Shown in pieces: positions 54,126-63,202 of a DNA stretch of 64,000 nt. Numbering within the stretch: position 1 is the stretch's first letter; the number at the start of each line of letters is the position of its first letter. This DNA comes from Peribacillus loiseleuriae. Lineage in GTDB: Bacteria > Bacillota > Bacilli > Bacillales > DSM-1321. The stretch lies in NCBI RefSeq assembly GCF_001183985.1, contig NZ_LFZW01000001.1, forward strand, positions 1,333,812 to 1,397,811. The letters run 5' to 3'. Below the pieces are notes generated by a model. The model made no database searches. It saw only the letters and a program-made list of their open reading frames with translations, and was not told the DNA's origin. The translations under genes and the position numbers were made by a program.

Positions 54126-56435
54126 ATGACGAACTGGGAAATGGAAAAAGAATACGAGCAAGAGCGAATAGAGATTGTGATTGACAAAGTAACTAAATCG
54201 AAACACCATTTGAAACAATCTGCAGGTGAAGCAACGACAGATATAGTATCAATTCGCAAACGCTTTTGGGAAGATGTTACAGTGAACGTGGAAAATGAAG
54301 ATGAAACAATTGAAACGGTTGCGAGTATCAATCAGCAAACAGAATTGCTTTCTGAAAGAGAGCGGAGACAAAACCATTCAATGAAGCAAATAGCTGTTTT
54401 GAATCGACTTCAAGCATCACCTTATTTCGCAAGGATTGATTTTCATGAAAAAGACATGGAAGAAAGCGAGCAGATTTATATTGGAATCGGCACTTTTTAT
54501 GATGAAGAGTGTGAAGAATTTCTGATCTATGATTGGCGCGCTCCAATCTCCAGTGTATATTATGACTTTTCACCTGGCCCTGCCAGATATACGGCACCTA
54601 GTGAGGAGGTAAGTGGCGAGTTACTCTTAAAACGTCAATACATTATACGTAATGGTGTATTAGAGGGGATGTTTGATACGGGTGAAGCGATCCGAGATGA
54701 TTTGCTTCAGGAAGTACTCGGCAAGCATGCAGACACACAAATGAAAAGCATTGTTGCGACTATTCAAAGAGAACAAAATATTATTATTCGTAATGAAAAG
54801 AGTCGTCTCTTACTTGTCCAAGGAGCAGCCGGTAGTGGGAAAACTTCGGCGGCTATGCAAAGGATTGCCTATTTATTGTACAGATATCGCGAGGGTATGA
54901 ATGCTGAGAATATTTTATTGTTTTCACCAAACCCTCTTTTCAACAGCTATGTATCCAATGTACTGCCGGAACTTGGTGAAGACAATATGCAGCAGACGAC
55001 CTTTCAACAATATTTGCTTGCAATGCTCGGAGAGAATCTCATGATTGAGGATGTATTTGACCAACTAGAATTTGTACTGAATAATGAGGGAGATCTACAC
55101 TATACAACAAGAATGAACGGCATTCAATATAAATCATCCCTCAGTTATTTACATGGTGTTGATGCATATTTGGAAACATTGAAGCAGGGTGGATTAGTAT
55201 TCAAAAATATTAAAATACGAGGAAAGCTCCTCGTATCGGCTGTGGAAATTTCAGAGTATTTTTATCAGCTAGGTAGTGAAAAATCCATTCCTGATCGTCT
55301 ACAGTTTGTTTCTGAATGGTTATTGAAAAAAATCAAAAAGCTTGAAAAAGTAGAAAGAAAAGACGCGTGGGTTGAAGAAGAAATACAATACTTAGAAAAA
55401 GAAGACTATCTCAGAAGCTATCGGATCGCAAATAATCACGAAGACCACGATCGAGACTCATTTGATGAAGGAGAACGCGAGCAACGAATCCTTAGCGAGT
55501 ATGTCGTGAAAAAGCGATTTAAGCCTTTATACAAGAAAATAAAATCTCTCGCTTTTCTTGATGTTCGCGCCATTTATAAAAAAATGTTAGAAATAGAATG
55601 GCCAGTTACCGATTGGGAGGAAATTCGAAGTTTAACAATAAATGAACTTAATCAAGGAAGATTATTATATGAAGATGCGACGCCTTTTTTATATATGAAA
55701 AAACGATTGGAAGGTTTCGCGACCAATTCACAAATTCGGTTCCTATTCATTGATGAGGCTCAGGATTATTCGCCGTTCCAGTTTGCTTTTTTAAAGAATT
55801 TGTTTCCAAAAAGTAAACTGACAGTCTTGGGTGACTTTAATCAAACAATTTATGCACATGGAAACAATGCAGGTTTGGATATTCTGACTTATCTGTTCGA
55901 TAAAAACGACACTGAAAAGGTAATTTTGAACAGAAGCTATCGTTCAACGAAGGAAATAGTTGAATTTACAAAAAGTCTGCTTTTAGATGGAAGTCAAATT
56001 GAACCTTTTAATCGAACAGGAAGAAAGCCTGTCATTATCCAATGTCGCAATCAGGAGCTTCTTGTATCAGAGGTTCTAAAGAAAACGAAGGGATTTTTAG
56101 AGTCCGGGCATAAAACGATCGCTATTATTTGTAAAACACAAGCGGAAACGAGTCTTGCCTATGAAATGTTGAAGGGAAAATTGAAAGTCAAGAGAGTTGG
56201 AGTTGGAAAAACAACATTCACGGATGGAGTCATGATTGTCCCCTCTTATTTGGCAAAAGGTATCGAATTTGACTCAGTCATTATCTATAATGCATCGGAG
56301 GATCAATACAGTCTGGAAAGTGAACGAAAACTACTATACACATCCTGTACTCGTGCTATGCATGAATTATGTATATGTTTCACTGGTGAGATGAGTCCGT
56401 TCATTAAATCGCTTCCAGAGGGTCTTTATGAATAA
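54126..56435 (+). CDS. helD: RNA polymerase recycling helicase-like protein HelD
   Basis: A 769-residue UvrD/Rep-related ATPase that in Bacillus binds RNA polymerase and frees it from stalled or post-termination complexes. The N-terminal coiled arm (EYEQERIEIVIDKVTKSK) inserts into the polymerase channel. Walker A is GAAGSGKTSAAM near 237, Walker B FLFIDEAQDYSPFQ near 548, followed by GDFNQTIYAH and the arginine motif LNRSYRST. The long insertion (about 330-530) is the HelD-specific arm. The ATG at 54126 follows GGAGGGG; earlier in-frame starts lack a site. Confidence 0.93.
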   Translation: MTNWEMEKEYEQERIEIVIDKVTKSKHHLKQSAGEATTDIVSIRKRFWEDVTVNVENEDETIETVASINQQTELLSERERRQNHSMKQIAVLNRLQASPYFARIDFHEKDMEESEQIYIGIGTFYDEECEEFLIYDWRAPISSVYYDFSPGPARYTAPSEEVSGELLLKRQYIIRNGVLEGMFDTGEAIRDDLLQEVLGKHADTQMKSIVATIQREQNIIIRNEKSRLLLVQGAAGSGKTSAAMQRIAYLLYRYREGMNAENILLFSPNPLFNSYVSNVLPELGEDNMQQTTFQQYLLAMLGENLMIEDVFDQLEFVLNNEGDLHYTTRMNGIQYKSSLSYLHGVDAYLETLKQGGLVFKNIKIRGKLLVSAVEISEYFYQLGSEKSIPDRLQFVSEWLLKKIKKLEKVERKDAWVEEEIQYLEKEDYLRSYRIANNHEDHDRDSFDEGEREQRILSEYVVKKRFKPLYKKIKSLAFLDVRAIYKKMLEIEWPVTDWEEIRSLTINELNQGRLLYEDATPFLYMKKRLEGFATNSQIRFLFIDEAQDYSPFQFAFLKNLFPKSKLTVLGDFNQTIYAHGNNAGLDILTYLFDKNDTEKVILNRSYRSTKEIVEFTKSLLLDGSQIEPFNRTGRKPVIIQCRNQELLVSEVLKKTKGFLESGHKTIAIICKTQAETSLAYEMLKGKLKVKRVGVGKTTFTDGVMIVPSYLAKGIEFDSVIIYNASEDQYSLESERKLLYTSCTRAMHELCICFTGEMSPFIKSLPEGLYE

Positions 56436-56519
56436 GCAAATAAAGACTTTCGTTAATCACTTTATGGTAAAATAACGAAGTATTTATAGTTAAAGTATCG
56501 TTTGTTCAGGAGGACTGTC

Positions 56520-57731
56520 ATGGAGGGGAAGACAAAAACAATTTCTAATCGTAGGTTACTTGGTGTTGCTGGACTCGGTTGGATGTTTGATGCGATGGAC
56601 GTAGGTATGCTATCGTTTATTGTGGTGGCATTACAAGCAGAATGGGATTTGACGTCTCAACAAGTAGGTTGGATCGGTAGTATTAATTCGATAGGAATGG
56701 TATTCGGTGCCTTCCTTTTCGGAATTATGGCCGACCGTGTTGGAAGGAAGAAAGTCTTTATCATTACTTTGCTGCTTTTTTCAATCGGCAGCGGCTTATC
56801 GGCACTCGTTACATCTTTGGCTTTATTTTTAGTACTGCGCTTTCTTATTGGTATGGGACTAGGAGGAGAGCTTCCAGTCGCTTCAACGCTTGTTTCAGAA
56901 AGTGTACCTGCAAAAAATCGAGGTAAAGTGGTCGTTCTACTCGAAAGTTTTTGGGCATTGGGCTGGCTTATTGCTGCTTTAATTTCCTATTTTGTTATTC
57001 CTGGATACGGGTGGAGAATCGCTTTGATTTTAAGTGCTCTCCCAGCGTTTTATGCCCTGTATTTACGTTTGCATCTACCGGATTCACCAAAGTATGTCGA
57101 ACTTGGAAACAAAGCGAAGCCAACGATTATGCAAAATATCAAAAGTGTGTGGGCGATAAAACATAGACAACAGACTCTTGTATTATGGATTCTATGGTTT
57201 TGTGTCGTGTTTTCTTATTACGGGATGTTTTTATGGCTTCCCAGCGTTATGGTGATGAAAGGATTTAGTTTAATCAAGAGCTTTGAATATGTATTGATTA
57301 TGACCTTAGCTCAGCTCCCCGGATATTTTACTGCAGCATGGTTTATCGAGCGAATGGGCCGAAAGTTCGTTCTTGTCACTTATTTAGTTGGAACAGCTGT
57401 AAGTGCGTATTTCTTTGGCGCGGCAGAGGGACTACCGATGCTCATCACGTCGGGCATGTTCTTGTCATTCTTTAATTTAGGAGCTTGGGGGGCGCTTTAT
57501 GCATACACCCCTGAACAATATCCGACAACTATACGTGGTACTGGCGCTGGTATGGCTGCTGCTGCTGGAAGAGTTGGGGGAGTTTTGGGACCGCTGCTAA
57601 TCGGATATTTAGTTGCAGGAGGTACTCCGCTTAGTATGATTTTTACAATTTTTACAATCGCGATCTTAATTGGAGCAATCGTCGTGTTATTTTGGGGGAA
57701 AGAAACGAAGAATACTGTTTTACAGGATTAG
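56520..57731 (+). CDS. niaP: MFS transporter, niacin permease (NiaP/YceI) type
   Basis: A 403-residue 12-helix major facilitator. LLGVAGLGWMFDAMDVGMLSF, the loop motif GIMADRVGRKKVFIIT and GMGLGGELPVASTLVSE match B. subtilis YceI/NiaP closely as I remember it; that protein imports nicotinate. Sugar/aromatic-acid MFS members share this plan, so the substrate is inferred. CAGGAGG lies 7 bases before the ATG at 56520. Nicotinate import would feed PncB at 20.5 kb. Confidence 0.8.
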   Translation: MEGKTKTISNRRLLGVAGLGWMFDAMDVGMLSFIVVALQAEWDLTSQQVGWIGSINSIGMVFGAFLFGIMADRVGRKKVFIITLLLFSIGSGLSALVTSLALFLVLRFLIGMGLGGELPVASTLVSESVPAKNRGKVVVLLESFWALGWLIAALISYFVIPGYGWRIALILSALPAFYALYLRLHLPDSPKYVELGNKAKPTIMQNIKSVWAIKHRQQTLVLWILWFCVVFSYYGMFLWLPSVMVMKGFSLIKSFEYVLIMTLAQLPGYFTAAWFIERMGRKFVLVTYLVGTAVSAYFFGAAEGLPMLITSGMFLSFFNLGAWGALYAYTPEQYPTTIRGTGAGMAAAAGRVGGVLGPLLIGYLVAGGTPLSMIFTIFTIAILIGAIVVLFWGKETKNTVLQD

Positions 57732-57799
57732 TAAAACATTTCTATTGACTTTATTTGGAATACATCGTATAATGGCATGAATATCAATTATATATTATT

Positions 57800-57903
57800 C
57801 TTATCCAGAGAGGTGGAGGGACTTGGCCCTGCGATACCTCGGCAACAGACTCAACTCTGAGCACTGTGCCACATCCAACAAGCGAAGGCTTGGAAGATAA
57901 GAA
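57800..57903 (+). ncRNA. SAM-I (S-box) riboswitch, copy 2
   Basis: Canonical bases CTTATCCAGAGAGGTGGAGG, ACCTCGGCAACAG, GTGCCACATCCAAC and closing GATAAG. A terminator follows at 57928. The next gene starts 229 bases past the terminator and is an unrelated small protein, so the regulated gene seems to be missing. Confidence 0.95.
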
Positions 57904-57927
57904 GAGTCGAACGGACGTAAACCTCAG

Positions 57928-57955
57928 CCTCTTCTTGTTTAAGAAGGGGTTTTTC
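57928..57955 (+). terminator. SAM riboswitch terminator, copy 2
   Basis: CCTCTTCTT-GTTT-AAGAAGGGG, then TTTTT; the antiterminator partner AAGAAGAG lies at 57899-57906. Confidence 0.88.
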
Positions 57956-58183
57956 TTATTGCTTGAATTTACTGGTTGTAATCTCAACTTAATAGAGTGG
58001 CTATGGTTTTTCACATGAATAAACTCTGGTCCAATGAAAGTTTTAAATTACTGAAATAATGTTTGAAGAGTATTTAGCAATGGTATATAAAGTTTGTTGA
58101 AGAAATTCATATTGAAATAAGCTCGTGAATTAATTACCAAATAAATTAAGAAAAATTGTTAAGTGAAGTAAGAGGTGTATATA

Positions 58184-58369
58184 ATGACAAAGTTAATGAA
58201 GATGGTTGAGGCCCAAAAAGCGTTATTAATCGAACAATTATTATCCCATGGAGTATATAAAACATCCGATCAAAAACATTTATATGATGTTTCCTTGAAT
58301 ATTCTAGTGAAAGAATTTGAACAAATTCAAAATAATGAGCACTCTACAACTAAAAATATTGTCACTTAG
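58184..58369 (+). CDS. Small FbpA-family-like protein
   Basis: A 61-residue protein (VEAQKALLIEQLLSHGVYKT, then KHLYDVSLNILVKEFEQIQ) with the pattern of the Fur-regulated basic protein A family, short helical proteins proposed to assist iron-sparing regulation in Bacillus. This one is not notably basic, so the assignment rests on the LLIEQLL..GVYK..LYD.SL..L..E spacing. No Fur box was seen nearby. The ATG at 58184 follows AGAGGTG by 6 bases. Terminator copy C lies 47 bases downstream. Confidence 0.6.
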   Translation: MTKLMKMVEAQKALLIEQLLSHGVYKTSDQKHLYDVSLNILVKEFEQIQNNEHSTTKNIVT

Positions 58370-58415
58370 CAGAAGTTATTTTGTTTAACAAAACGAATAG
58401 CAACCTTTATAAGAT

Positions 58416-58540
58416 GAGGATGTCCGAAAGAGTCTGATCCAGCAAACATTACACAGTTTGACGTGTTACTTACATATCATTTAACTGTAGTAGTTGCGGG
58501 ATCTGACCCTTTATTTCAGGGACAGCCTCTTCTTTTTTTT
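58416..58540 (+). terminator. GGGTC-family hairpin, copy C, nested in a terminator stem
   Basis: Outer stem GAGGATGTCC (58416-58425) with GGGACAGCCTC (58519-58529), then a T run. Inside is the 85-base element with arms AAAGAGTCTGATCC and GGATCTGACCCTTT. Inner ACAGTT can pair with AACTGT. Two arm bases have changed (GATCC, GGATC) in a way that keeps pairing. Confidence 0.8.
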
Positions 58541-58755
58541 CTCTTTTGGGTGAAATTCTTTAATTTACGTGTGTATTACAAAATTTTTAGAAATTAAAAT
58601 GAAAAGTATATTAAATGAATTGTATGAAATGTGTCTATTTTGAGAATTATATAGTTATGAAGAAAACCTATGATAATAAAGTATTATTTTTAGTTGAAGA
58701 TAACTCTAAAGTTATGTTAAAATAAGTAAAAATTGTGATGGAGGGTGAGATAGTG

Positions 58756-58938
58756 ATGAAATCTTTCTTTCATTTATCTATTGAAATTGAAGAAAAGCGT
58801 GAAGAAATGATTCAACTAGCGAAGGGATTCGGACTTTCCAACACGAAAACAATTAAAGCAAGTCAAGAGCTTGACATATTAATAAATATCTTTAACATTG
58901 CGCCTTTTACGGATGCACAATATAGTGAAGAGTATTAG
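58756..58938 (+). CDS. Spo0E-family aspartyl-phosphate phosphatase
   Basis: A 60-residue helical-hairpin protein. IEIEEKREEMIQLAKGFGLS and the family signature SQELDILINIF are the two helices of Spo0E/YnzD proteins. These dephosphorylate Spo0A-P and so delay sporulation; this marks the host as an endospore former. Start uncertain among GTG 58735, GTG 58753 and ATG 58756; GGAGGGTGAG precedes the last two. Terminator copy D follows 31 bases after the stop. Confidence 0.85.
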   Translation: MKSFFHLSIEIEEKREEMIQLAKGFGLSNTKTIKASQELDILINIFNIAPFTDAQYSEEY

Positions 58939-58969
58939 ATGATGTTTCGAGGTAGGCTATATAGAGAAG

Positions 58970-59095
58970 AGGATGTCTCGGAAGAGTCAGACCTCGTACT
59001 ACAACACACAGTATTATGTGAAAATAACACGTATATATACTGTATGTCGTAGTTGCGGGGATGAAGCTTCGTTTGGACATCCTTTATTTAATTTT
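58970..59095 (+). terminator. GGGTC-family hairpin, copy D, 3' arm replaced
   Basis: Outer stem AGGATGTC (58970-58977) with GACATCCT (59076-59083), then T-rich bases. The inner element begins GAAGAGTCAGACCTC and pairs almost fully (ACTAC..ACA..ACAGTAT with ATACTGTATGTCGTAGT). Its final GGGG is followed by ATGAAGC instead of TCTGACCC, so the conserved 3' arm is lost. Confidence 0.7.
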
Positions 59096-59100
59096 TATCC

Positions 59101-59331
59101 CGGTTTAACAGGCTGTAATACCCCCACCTCAATTCTTGTGAGAGAATCAAGATAGGTGAGGGGGATAAACAGCCTGTAAATACCCGATTGGTGAGATACG
59201 GTGAAACTTACCGATGCGTAAGCAGAGGTTTAGTTGAACCAATCGGGTTCGTAGTGTCGCTTTATCGAAGATTTAGTAACAGTAGTACGGGACTAACCAT
59301 CGGTGGGGGATGAAGAAAACTCCCACCGATG
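59101..59331. repeat. Cluster of three inverted repeats
   Basis: First: CAGGCTGT..CCCCCACCT with AGGTGAGGGGG..ACAGCCTG (59108-59177). Second: CCCGATTGGT (59183-59192) with ACCAATCGGG (59238-59247), with an inner CGGT/ACCG. Third: CCATCGGTGGG with CCCACCGATGG (about 59299-59335), just downstream of the acetyltransferase stop, which may serve as its terminator although the T run is poor. The first 22 bases recur at 49887-49908, and the right arm of the second recurs at 7683-7700. Confidence 0.6.
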
Positions 59332-59342
59332 GAAATTTCACT

Positions 59343-59858
59343 TTATCCTTTTTCGTGTAACACTCTTTTTCCTAAAATGATTAAATCGCGTTCGATACCG
59401 TCTAGTAAGGCAACTTTTTGAAGATTGCCCCATCTTTCAAACCCGAATTTCTCAAACAATTTAATGCTTGGTGTATTGTGACCGAATACGAAGCCGAGGA
59501 TTGTAGCAATGTCTAAAGATGGACATAGATCAATGGCTTTCTGGATAGCAAGCTTACCAAGACCTTTCCCACGAAACGAATCGTCAAGATAAATACTTAT
59601 TTCAGCGGTTGAGTTATAGGCAGGTCTCCCATAAAACGATTGAAAGCTTAACCAACCTGCAGTCCGATCATCTATTGTTATTACATATAGTGGTCTTTTA
59701 TCAGGAATGTGGTCATGAAACCAAGCTAGTCTTGATTCAACGGATACTGGCGAAATGTCAGCTGTTACCATTCTTGAGGCTATAGTTGAATTGTAAATTT
59801 CCACAATTCTTGGTAGATCCTCTAATGAAGCAAGTCGAAATTGTAATGAATGATTCAT
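59343..59858 (-). CDS. GNAT N-acetyltransferase, phosphinothricin acetyltransferase-like
   Basis: A 171-residue acetyltransferase. FRLASLEDLPRIVEIYNSTI opens the fold, RPAYNSTAEISIYLDDSFRGKGLGKLAI carries the acetyl-CoA-binding R/QxxGxG/A loop, and FGHNTPSIKLFEKFGFERWG is typical of the Pat/Bar/YwnH subgroup, which acetylates methionine sulfoximine or phosphinothricin-like amines. Natural substrate unknown. The ATG at 59858 has AAGGGG 8 bases upstream; the TTG at 59864 is too close to it. Confidence 0.82.
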   Translation of the reverse strand: MNHSLQFRLASLEDLPRIVEIYNSTIASRMVTADISPVSVESRLAWFHDHIPDKRPLYVITIDDRTAGWLSFQSFYGRPAYNSTAEISIYLDDSFRGKGLGKLAIQKAIDLCPSLDIATILGFVFGHNTPSIKLFEKFGFERWGNLQKVALLDGIERDLIILGKRVLHEKG

Positions 59859-60219
59859 ATGCAATACCCCTTATTGGTGAATGAAAAATATTTTTTGTAA
59901 ACATATCATACATGAAATATAAAATGAATGGTAGTGTGATATTTTTTTGAAAGGATATATATCCAGATTATTTATAAAGCAAATATCTAGTATTGAAAAG
60001 ATCATCTAAGGAAATTAAACTTCACTTACTTCGGGTATTTTCGATATATGTAAAGTAAAATAAGAGAGTGGGAGTGAATATGCTCACGAGAAGTTTGTTT
60101 GGTTTCAACAATTTTCTTTATTAATCAATGAACGTCTTGCTACAATTTGAAAGAATTAAACCGAGGGAAATGGCCACCTCTTGCAAAATGAGATTTAATA
60201 GGACAGGGGAGTTTGGATA
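59859..60219. other. Intergenic between divergent genes
   Basis: 360 bases. A 14-codon frame (MLTRSLFGFNNFLY) with a GGGAGTG site at about 60070 could be a leader peptide but is unsupported otherwise. The ribosome site AGGGGAG of the thioesterase lies at the end. Confidence 0.3.
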
Positions 60220-60729
60220 ATGGAAGAACAGAAATATTGCAGTGATTCACTTGTAGTAAAAACAAGCCTTGTTTTACCGCCTGATACGAATAATAATGGA
60301 ACGATGTTTGGTGGGAAATTAATGGCTTACATTGATGATGTAGCAGCTATTTCAGCTATGCGTCATTCGAGAAGGTCGGTCGTAACGGCGTCCACCGATT
60401 CTGTAGACTTTCTTTATCCAATCTACGAAGGCAATGCTGTCTGTTTAGAAGCGTTTGTCACTTATACAGGAAGAACGTCGATGGAAGTAGTTGTCAAGGT
60501 AATTGCAGAGGATTTACTATCTGGGACCCGAAATTTATGTGTGATTTCATTTTTGACATTTGTTGCCCTTGATGAAAACGAAAAGCCAACTCTTGTACCT
60601 AGTATTATTCCACAGTCTGAGATGGAGATAAAACTATATGAATCAGCTGTGGTGCGAGCAGAAGCGAGAAAGAAACGAAGAGAAGGTACAAAAACAATTG
60701 CTGATATCTTTGGGACAAACCAACTATAA
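60220..60729 (+). CDS. Acyl-CoA thioesterase, hotdog fold (YkhA-like)
   Basis: Hydrolyses acyl-CoA to free acid and CoA. The 169 residues show TSLVLPPDTNNNGTMFGGKLMAYIDDVAAI, the Asn/Asp-containing hotdog helix of the BFIT/YciA/YkhA family, then VTASTDSVDFLYPI and TYTGRTSMEVVVKV, with a basic C-terminal tail. One hotdog domain, so expected to be a hexamer of dimers. Hairpin copy E follows 8 bases after the stop. Confidence 0.9.
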   Translation: MEEQKYCSDSLVVKTSLVLPPDTNNNGTMFGGKLMAYIDDVAAISAMRHSRRSVVTASTDSVDFLYPIYEGNAVCLEAFVTYTGRTSMEVVVKVIAEDLLSGTRNLCVISFLTFVALDENEKPTLVPSIIPQSEMEIKLYESAVVRAEARKKRREGTKTIADIFGTNQL

Positions 60730-60737
60730 AAACAAAA

Positions 60738-60826
60738 GAGGGTCAGACCTCACACTCTATACACCGTTTATCGTGTCATGTTCACGTCCTAAACGATATA
60801 TAGTAGATTTGTGGTCTGACCCTTTC
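60738..60826 (+). terminator. GGGTC-family hairpin, copy E
   Basis: Perfect arms GGGTCAGACC (60740-60749) and GGTCTGACCC (60813-60822), inner CGTTTA with TAAACG and CGTG with CACG, then TTTCGTTT. Serves as the terminator of the thioesterase gene. Confidence 0.8.
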
Positions 60827-61256
60827 GTTTGGATTGCATCTTTTGTTTTGGGAAAGGAATCGTTTGCTAGAAACTGTTTTTCGAGTACATAAATTCTATT
60901 AACGAAAGGGAAATTAGTTTCCTCCCATTTATAATTCATATTTCTAGCGGGTTTGATTGGGTTTTAATGAGTACACAAAAGGAGGATTTGTTTTGAAATT
61001 TTGATTTACTAGAGAATTAAAATTATGAGAATGTTCTATATTAGAGCTGTATACATAAAGATATAGAGTAGAAAATGATTATCTACCTTAATAAAATAAT
61101 AGCGAAGCGTAATAATTGTACTTTAAGAGTATGAGAAGCTAGACTAGGTGCCGAAGTTTAAAAATTTGCATCCAATCTAGTTTGTGAGAAAGGGATTTAC
61201 AAACAATCTACGATGAGCAGAGCGTGTGTTTGATCTGTAAAGGAGGGGAAATGTCA
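60827..61256. other. Intergenic, promoter region of the peptide ABC operon
   Basis: 430 bases without a gene. A good ribosome site (GGAGGATTTG) near 60980 leads only to a 3-codon frame, perhaps a gene remnant. Confidence 0.35.
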
Positions 61257-62276
61257 ATGAAGAAACCAATCCTTCAAATAGAGAATCTAACCACATCTTT
61301 TAAAATAAAAGATAAGTATTATATGGCGGTGGATCATGTTTCATTTTCAGTAAGTGAAAACGAAATTGTGGCAGTCGTTGGAGAATCAGGATGCGGAAAG
61401 AGTGCCTTGGCTCTATCGATTATGAGATTGCATAATAATCAACGAACGAAGATTGAAGGAGAAATCAAGTATAAAGAAAGAAATATCGTTTCTATTACAG
61501 AAGCACAAATGAATAAAGTACGTGGAAAAGATATAGGGATCATATTCCAGGAACCGTTGACGGCCTTGAATCCTTTAATGACTGTTGGAGATCAAATTGA
61601 AGAAAATTTGACTTTTCATACAAAACTATCAAAAGAAAAAAAGAGACTAAGAACCTTAGAACTATTAACACAAGTAGGCATTCCGTTTCCTACACGTACA
61701 TACAAACAATTTCCTCATGAGTTATCAGGTGGAATGAGGCAAAGGGTTATGATTTCCATTGCAATTGCCTGTAACCCATCTCTAGTAATAGCCGATGAGC
61801 CTACCACGGCGTTAGATGTAACGATACAAGCACAAATTTTGGAATTGCTCCAATCAATTCAGAAAGAAACGAAAATGGGAATTATCCTGATTACTCATGA
61901 TTTGAGTGTTGTTGCCGAAGTAGCGGACCGAATCGTTGTGATGTATGCTGGACAAGTTGTTGAGATTGGTACAGTCAAGCAAATATTTGCTAAACCTTTG
62001 CATCCATACACTAGGTCGTTATTGAATTCGATTCCATCGGCAGTAACAAATAAACAACGTTTACATGTGATAGAAGGAATTGTTCCGTCCATTGTAAATA
62101 TGAATAGAGATAGCTGCAGATTTAGCCCTCGGATTCCATGGATACCTCGTCATGCGCATGAAGAATCTCCCGAATTACATGAAGTCGCTCCTGATCATTT
62201 GGTACGTTGCACATGTTATAAACATTTTTACTTTCAGGATCATAGAGGGGTGAAGATAACTAATGGTATTACTTAA
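61257..62276 (+). CDS. Oligopeptide/dipeptide ABC transporter ATPase (DppD/OppD type)
   Basis: A 339-residue ATPase: Walker [10 protein letters not shown] near 42, [10 protein letters not shown], signature LSGGMRQRV, Walker [12 protein letters not shown], switch LITHDLSVV. The C-terminal oligopeptide/dipeptide domain contains the cysteine-rich stretch [15 protein letters not shown], where family members can carry an iron-sulfur cluster. The ATG at 61257 is 8 bases after AGGAGGGG; an ATG at 61251 is too close. Overlaps the next gene by 14 bases. Confidence 0.92.
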   Translation: MKKPILQIENLTTSFKIKDKYYMAVDHVSFSVSENEIVAVVGESGCGKSALALSIMRLHNNQRTKIEGEIKYKERNIVSITEAQMNKVRGKDIGIIFQEPLTALNPLMTVGDQIEENLTFHTKLSKEKKRLRTLELLTQVGIPFPTRTYKQFPHELSGGMRQRVMISIAIACNPSLVIADEPTTALDVTIQAQILELLQSIQKETKMGIILITHDLSVVAEVADRIVVMYAGQVVEIGTVKQIFAKPLHPYTRSLLNSIPSAVTNKQRLHVIEGIVPSIVNMNRDSCRFSPRIPWIPRHAHEESPELHEVAPDHLVRCTCYKHFYFQDHRGVKITNGIT

Positions 62277-63189
62277 AATAGAAGACTTAAAAGTCCACTT
62301 CCCGATCCGTGGTGGGTTTTTTAGGACAGTCGTTGATTATGTAAGGGCAGTTGATGGTATTACTTTTGAATTGAGTGAGGGGGAAACATACGGTCTGGTT
62401 GGTGAATCAGGAAGTGGAAAATCAACGACTGGGAAAGCAGTTGTGAAATTGAACGATGTTACTTCAGGCCGGATATTATTCGAAGGACAGGATCTCTCGA
62501 AGTTGTCTTTTGGGCAAATGAAACCATATCGAAAAGATATTCAAATGATTTTTCAAGATCCATATTCATCACTCAACCCGAAAAAACGGGTTGTTGATAT
62601 CATTGCTGAACCACTGAGGAATTACGAGCGTTTGTCTGTAGGAGAAGAAAAGAAAATTATTCAGAATTATTTGGATAAAGTTGGTTTAAGTCCAGATTCC
62701 ATGTATAAATACCCGCATGAATTTTCTGGTGGACAGCGTCAAAGAATCGGAATCGCAAGAGCCCTTACTTTAAAGCCTAAATTAATTATTGCTGACGAAC
62801 CAGTATCTGCCTTGGATGTTTCTGTACAAGCCCAAGTGTTAAACTTCCTCCAAGATTTACAAAAAGAGTTTAAAATAACGTATTTATTTATAGGTCATGA
62901 CTTAAGTGTAATTCGACATATGTGTGACAGAATGGGAGTTATGTATCGTGGCCGCTTAGTAGAAGAAGGAACTAGCGATGAGATTTACGAAAATCCACAG
63001 CATATTTATACGAAACGACTGATTGCTGCTATTCCAGATTTAAATCCCGAAAGTCGCGAGAAAAAAACGCATTTAAGGAAAAGGGTTGAAAATGAGTATA
63101 AGCAATACCGATCTAAATATTTTGATGATAAGGGGAGGGCTTATGACTTAAAACTGATTTCTGACACACACAGAGTCGCATTACCATAG
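62263..63189 (+). CDS. Oligopeptide/dipeptide ABC transporter ATPase (DppF/OppF type)
   Basis: A 308-residue partner ATPase: N-terminal VHFPIRGGFFRTVVDYVRAVDG of the OppF type, Walker A GESGSGKSTT, FQDPYSSLNPKK, signature FSGGQRQRIG, Walker B LIIADEPVSALD, switch FIGHDLSVI. The start lies inside the previous gene, indicating coupled translation and a heterodimeric motor. Confidence 0.92.
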   Translation: MVLLKIEDLKVHFPIRGGFFRTVVDYVRAVDGITFELSEGETYGLVGESGSGKSTTGKAVVKLNDVTSGRILFEGQDLSKLSFGQMKPYRKDIQMIFQDPYSSLNPKKRVVDIIAEPLRNYERLSVGEEKKIIQNYLDKVGLSPDSMYKYPHEFSGGQRQRIGIARALTLKPKLIIADEPVSALDVSVQAQVLNFLQDLQKEFKITYLFIGHDLSVIRHMCDRMGVMYRGRLVEEGTSDEIYENPQHIYTKRLIAAIPDLNPESREKKTHLRKRVENEYKQYRSKYFDDKGRAYDLKLISDTHRVALP

Positions 63190-63202
63190 GAGGTAGAGGG
63201 AT

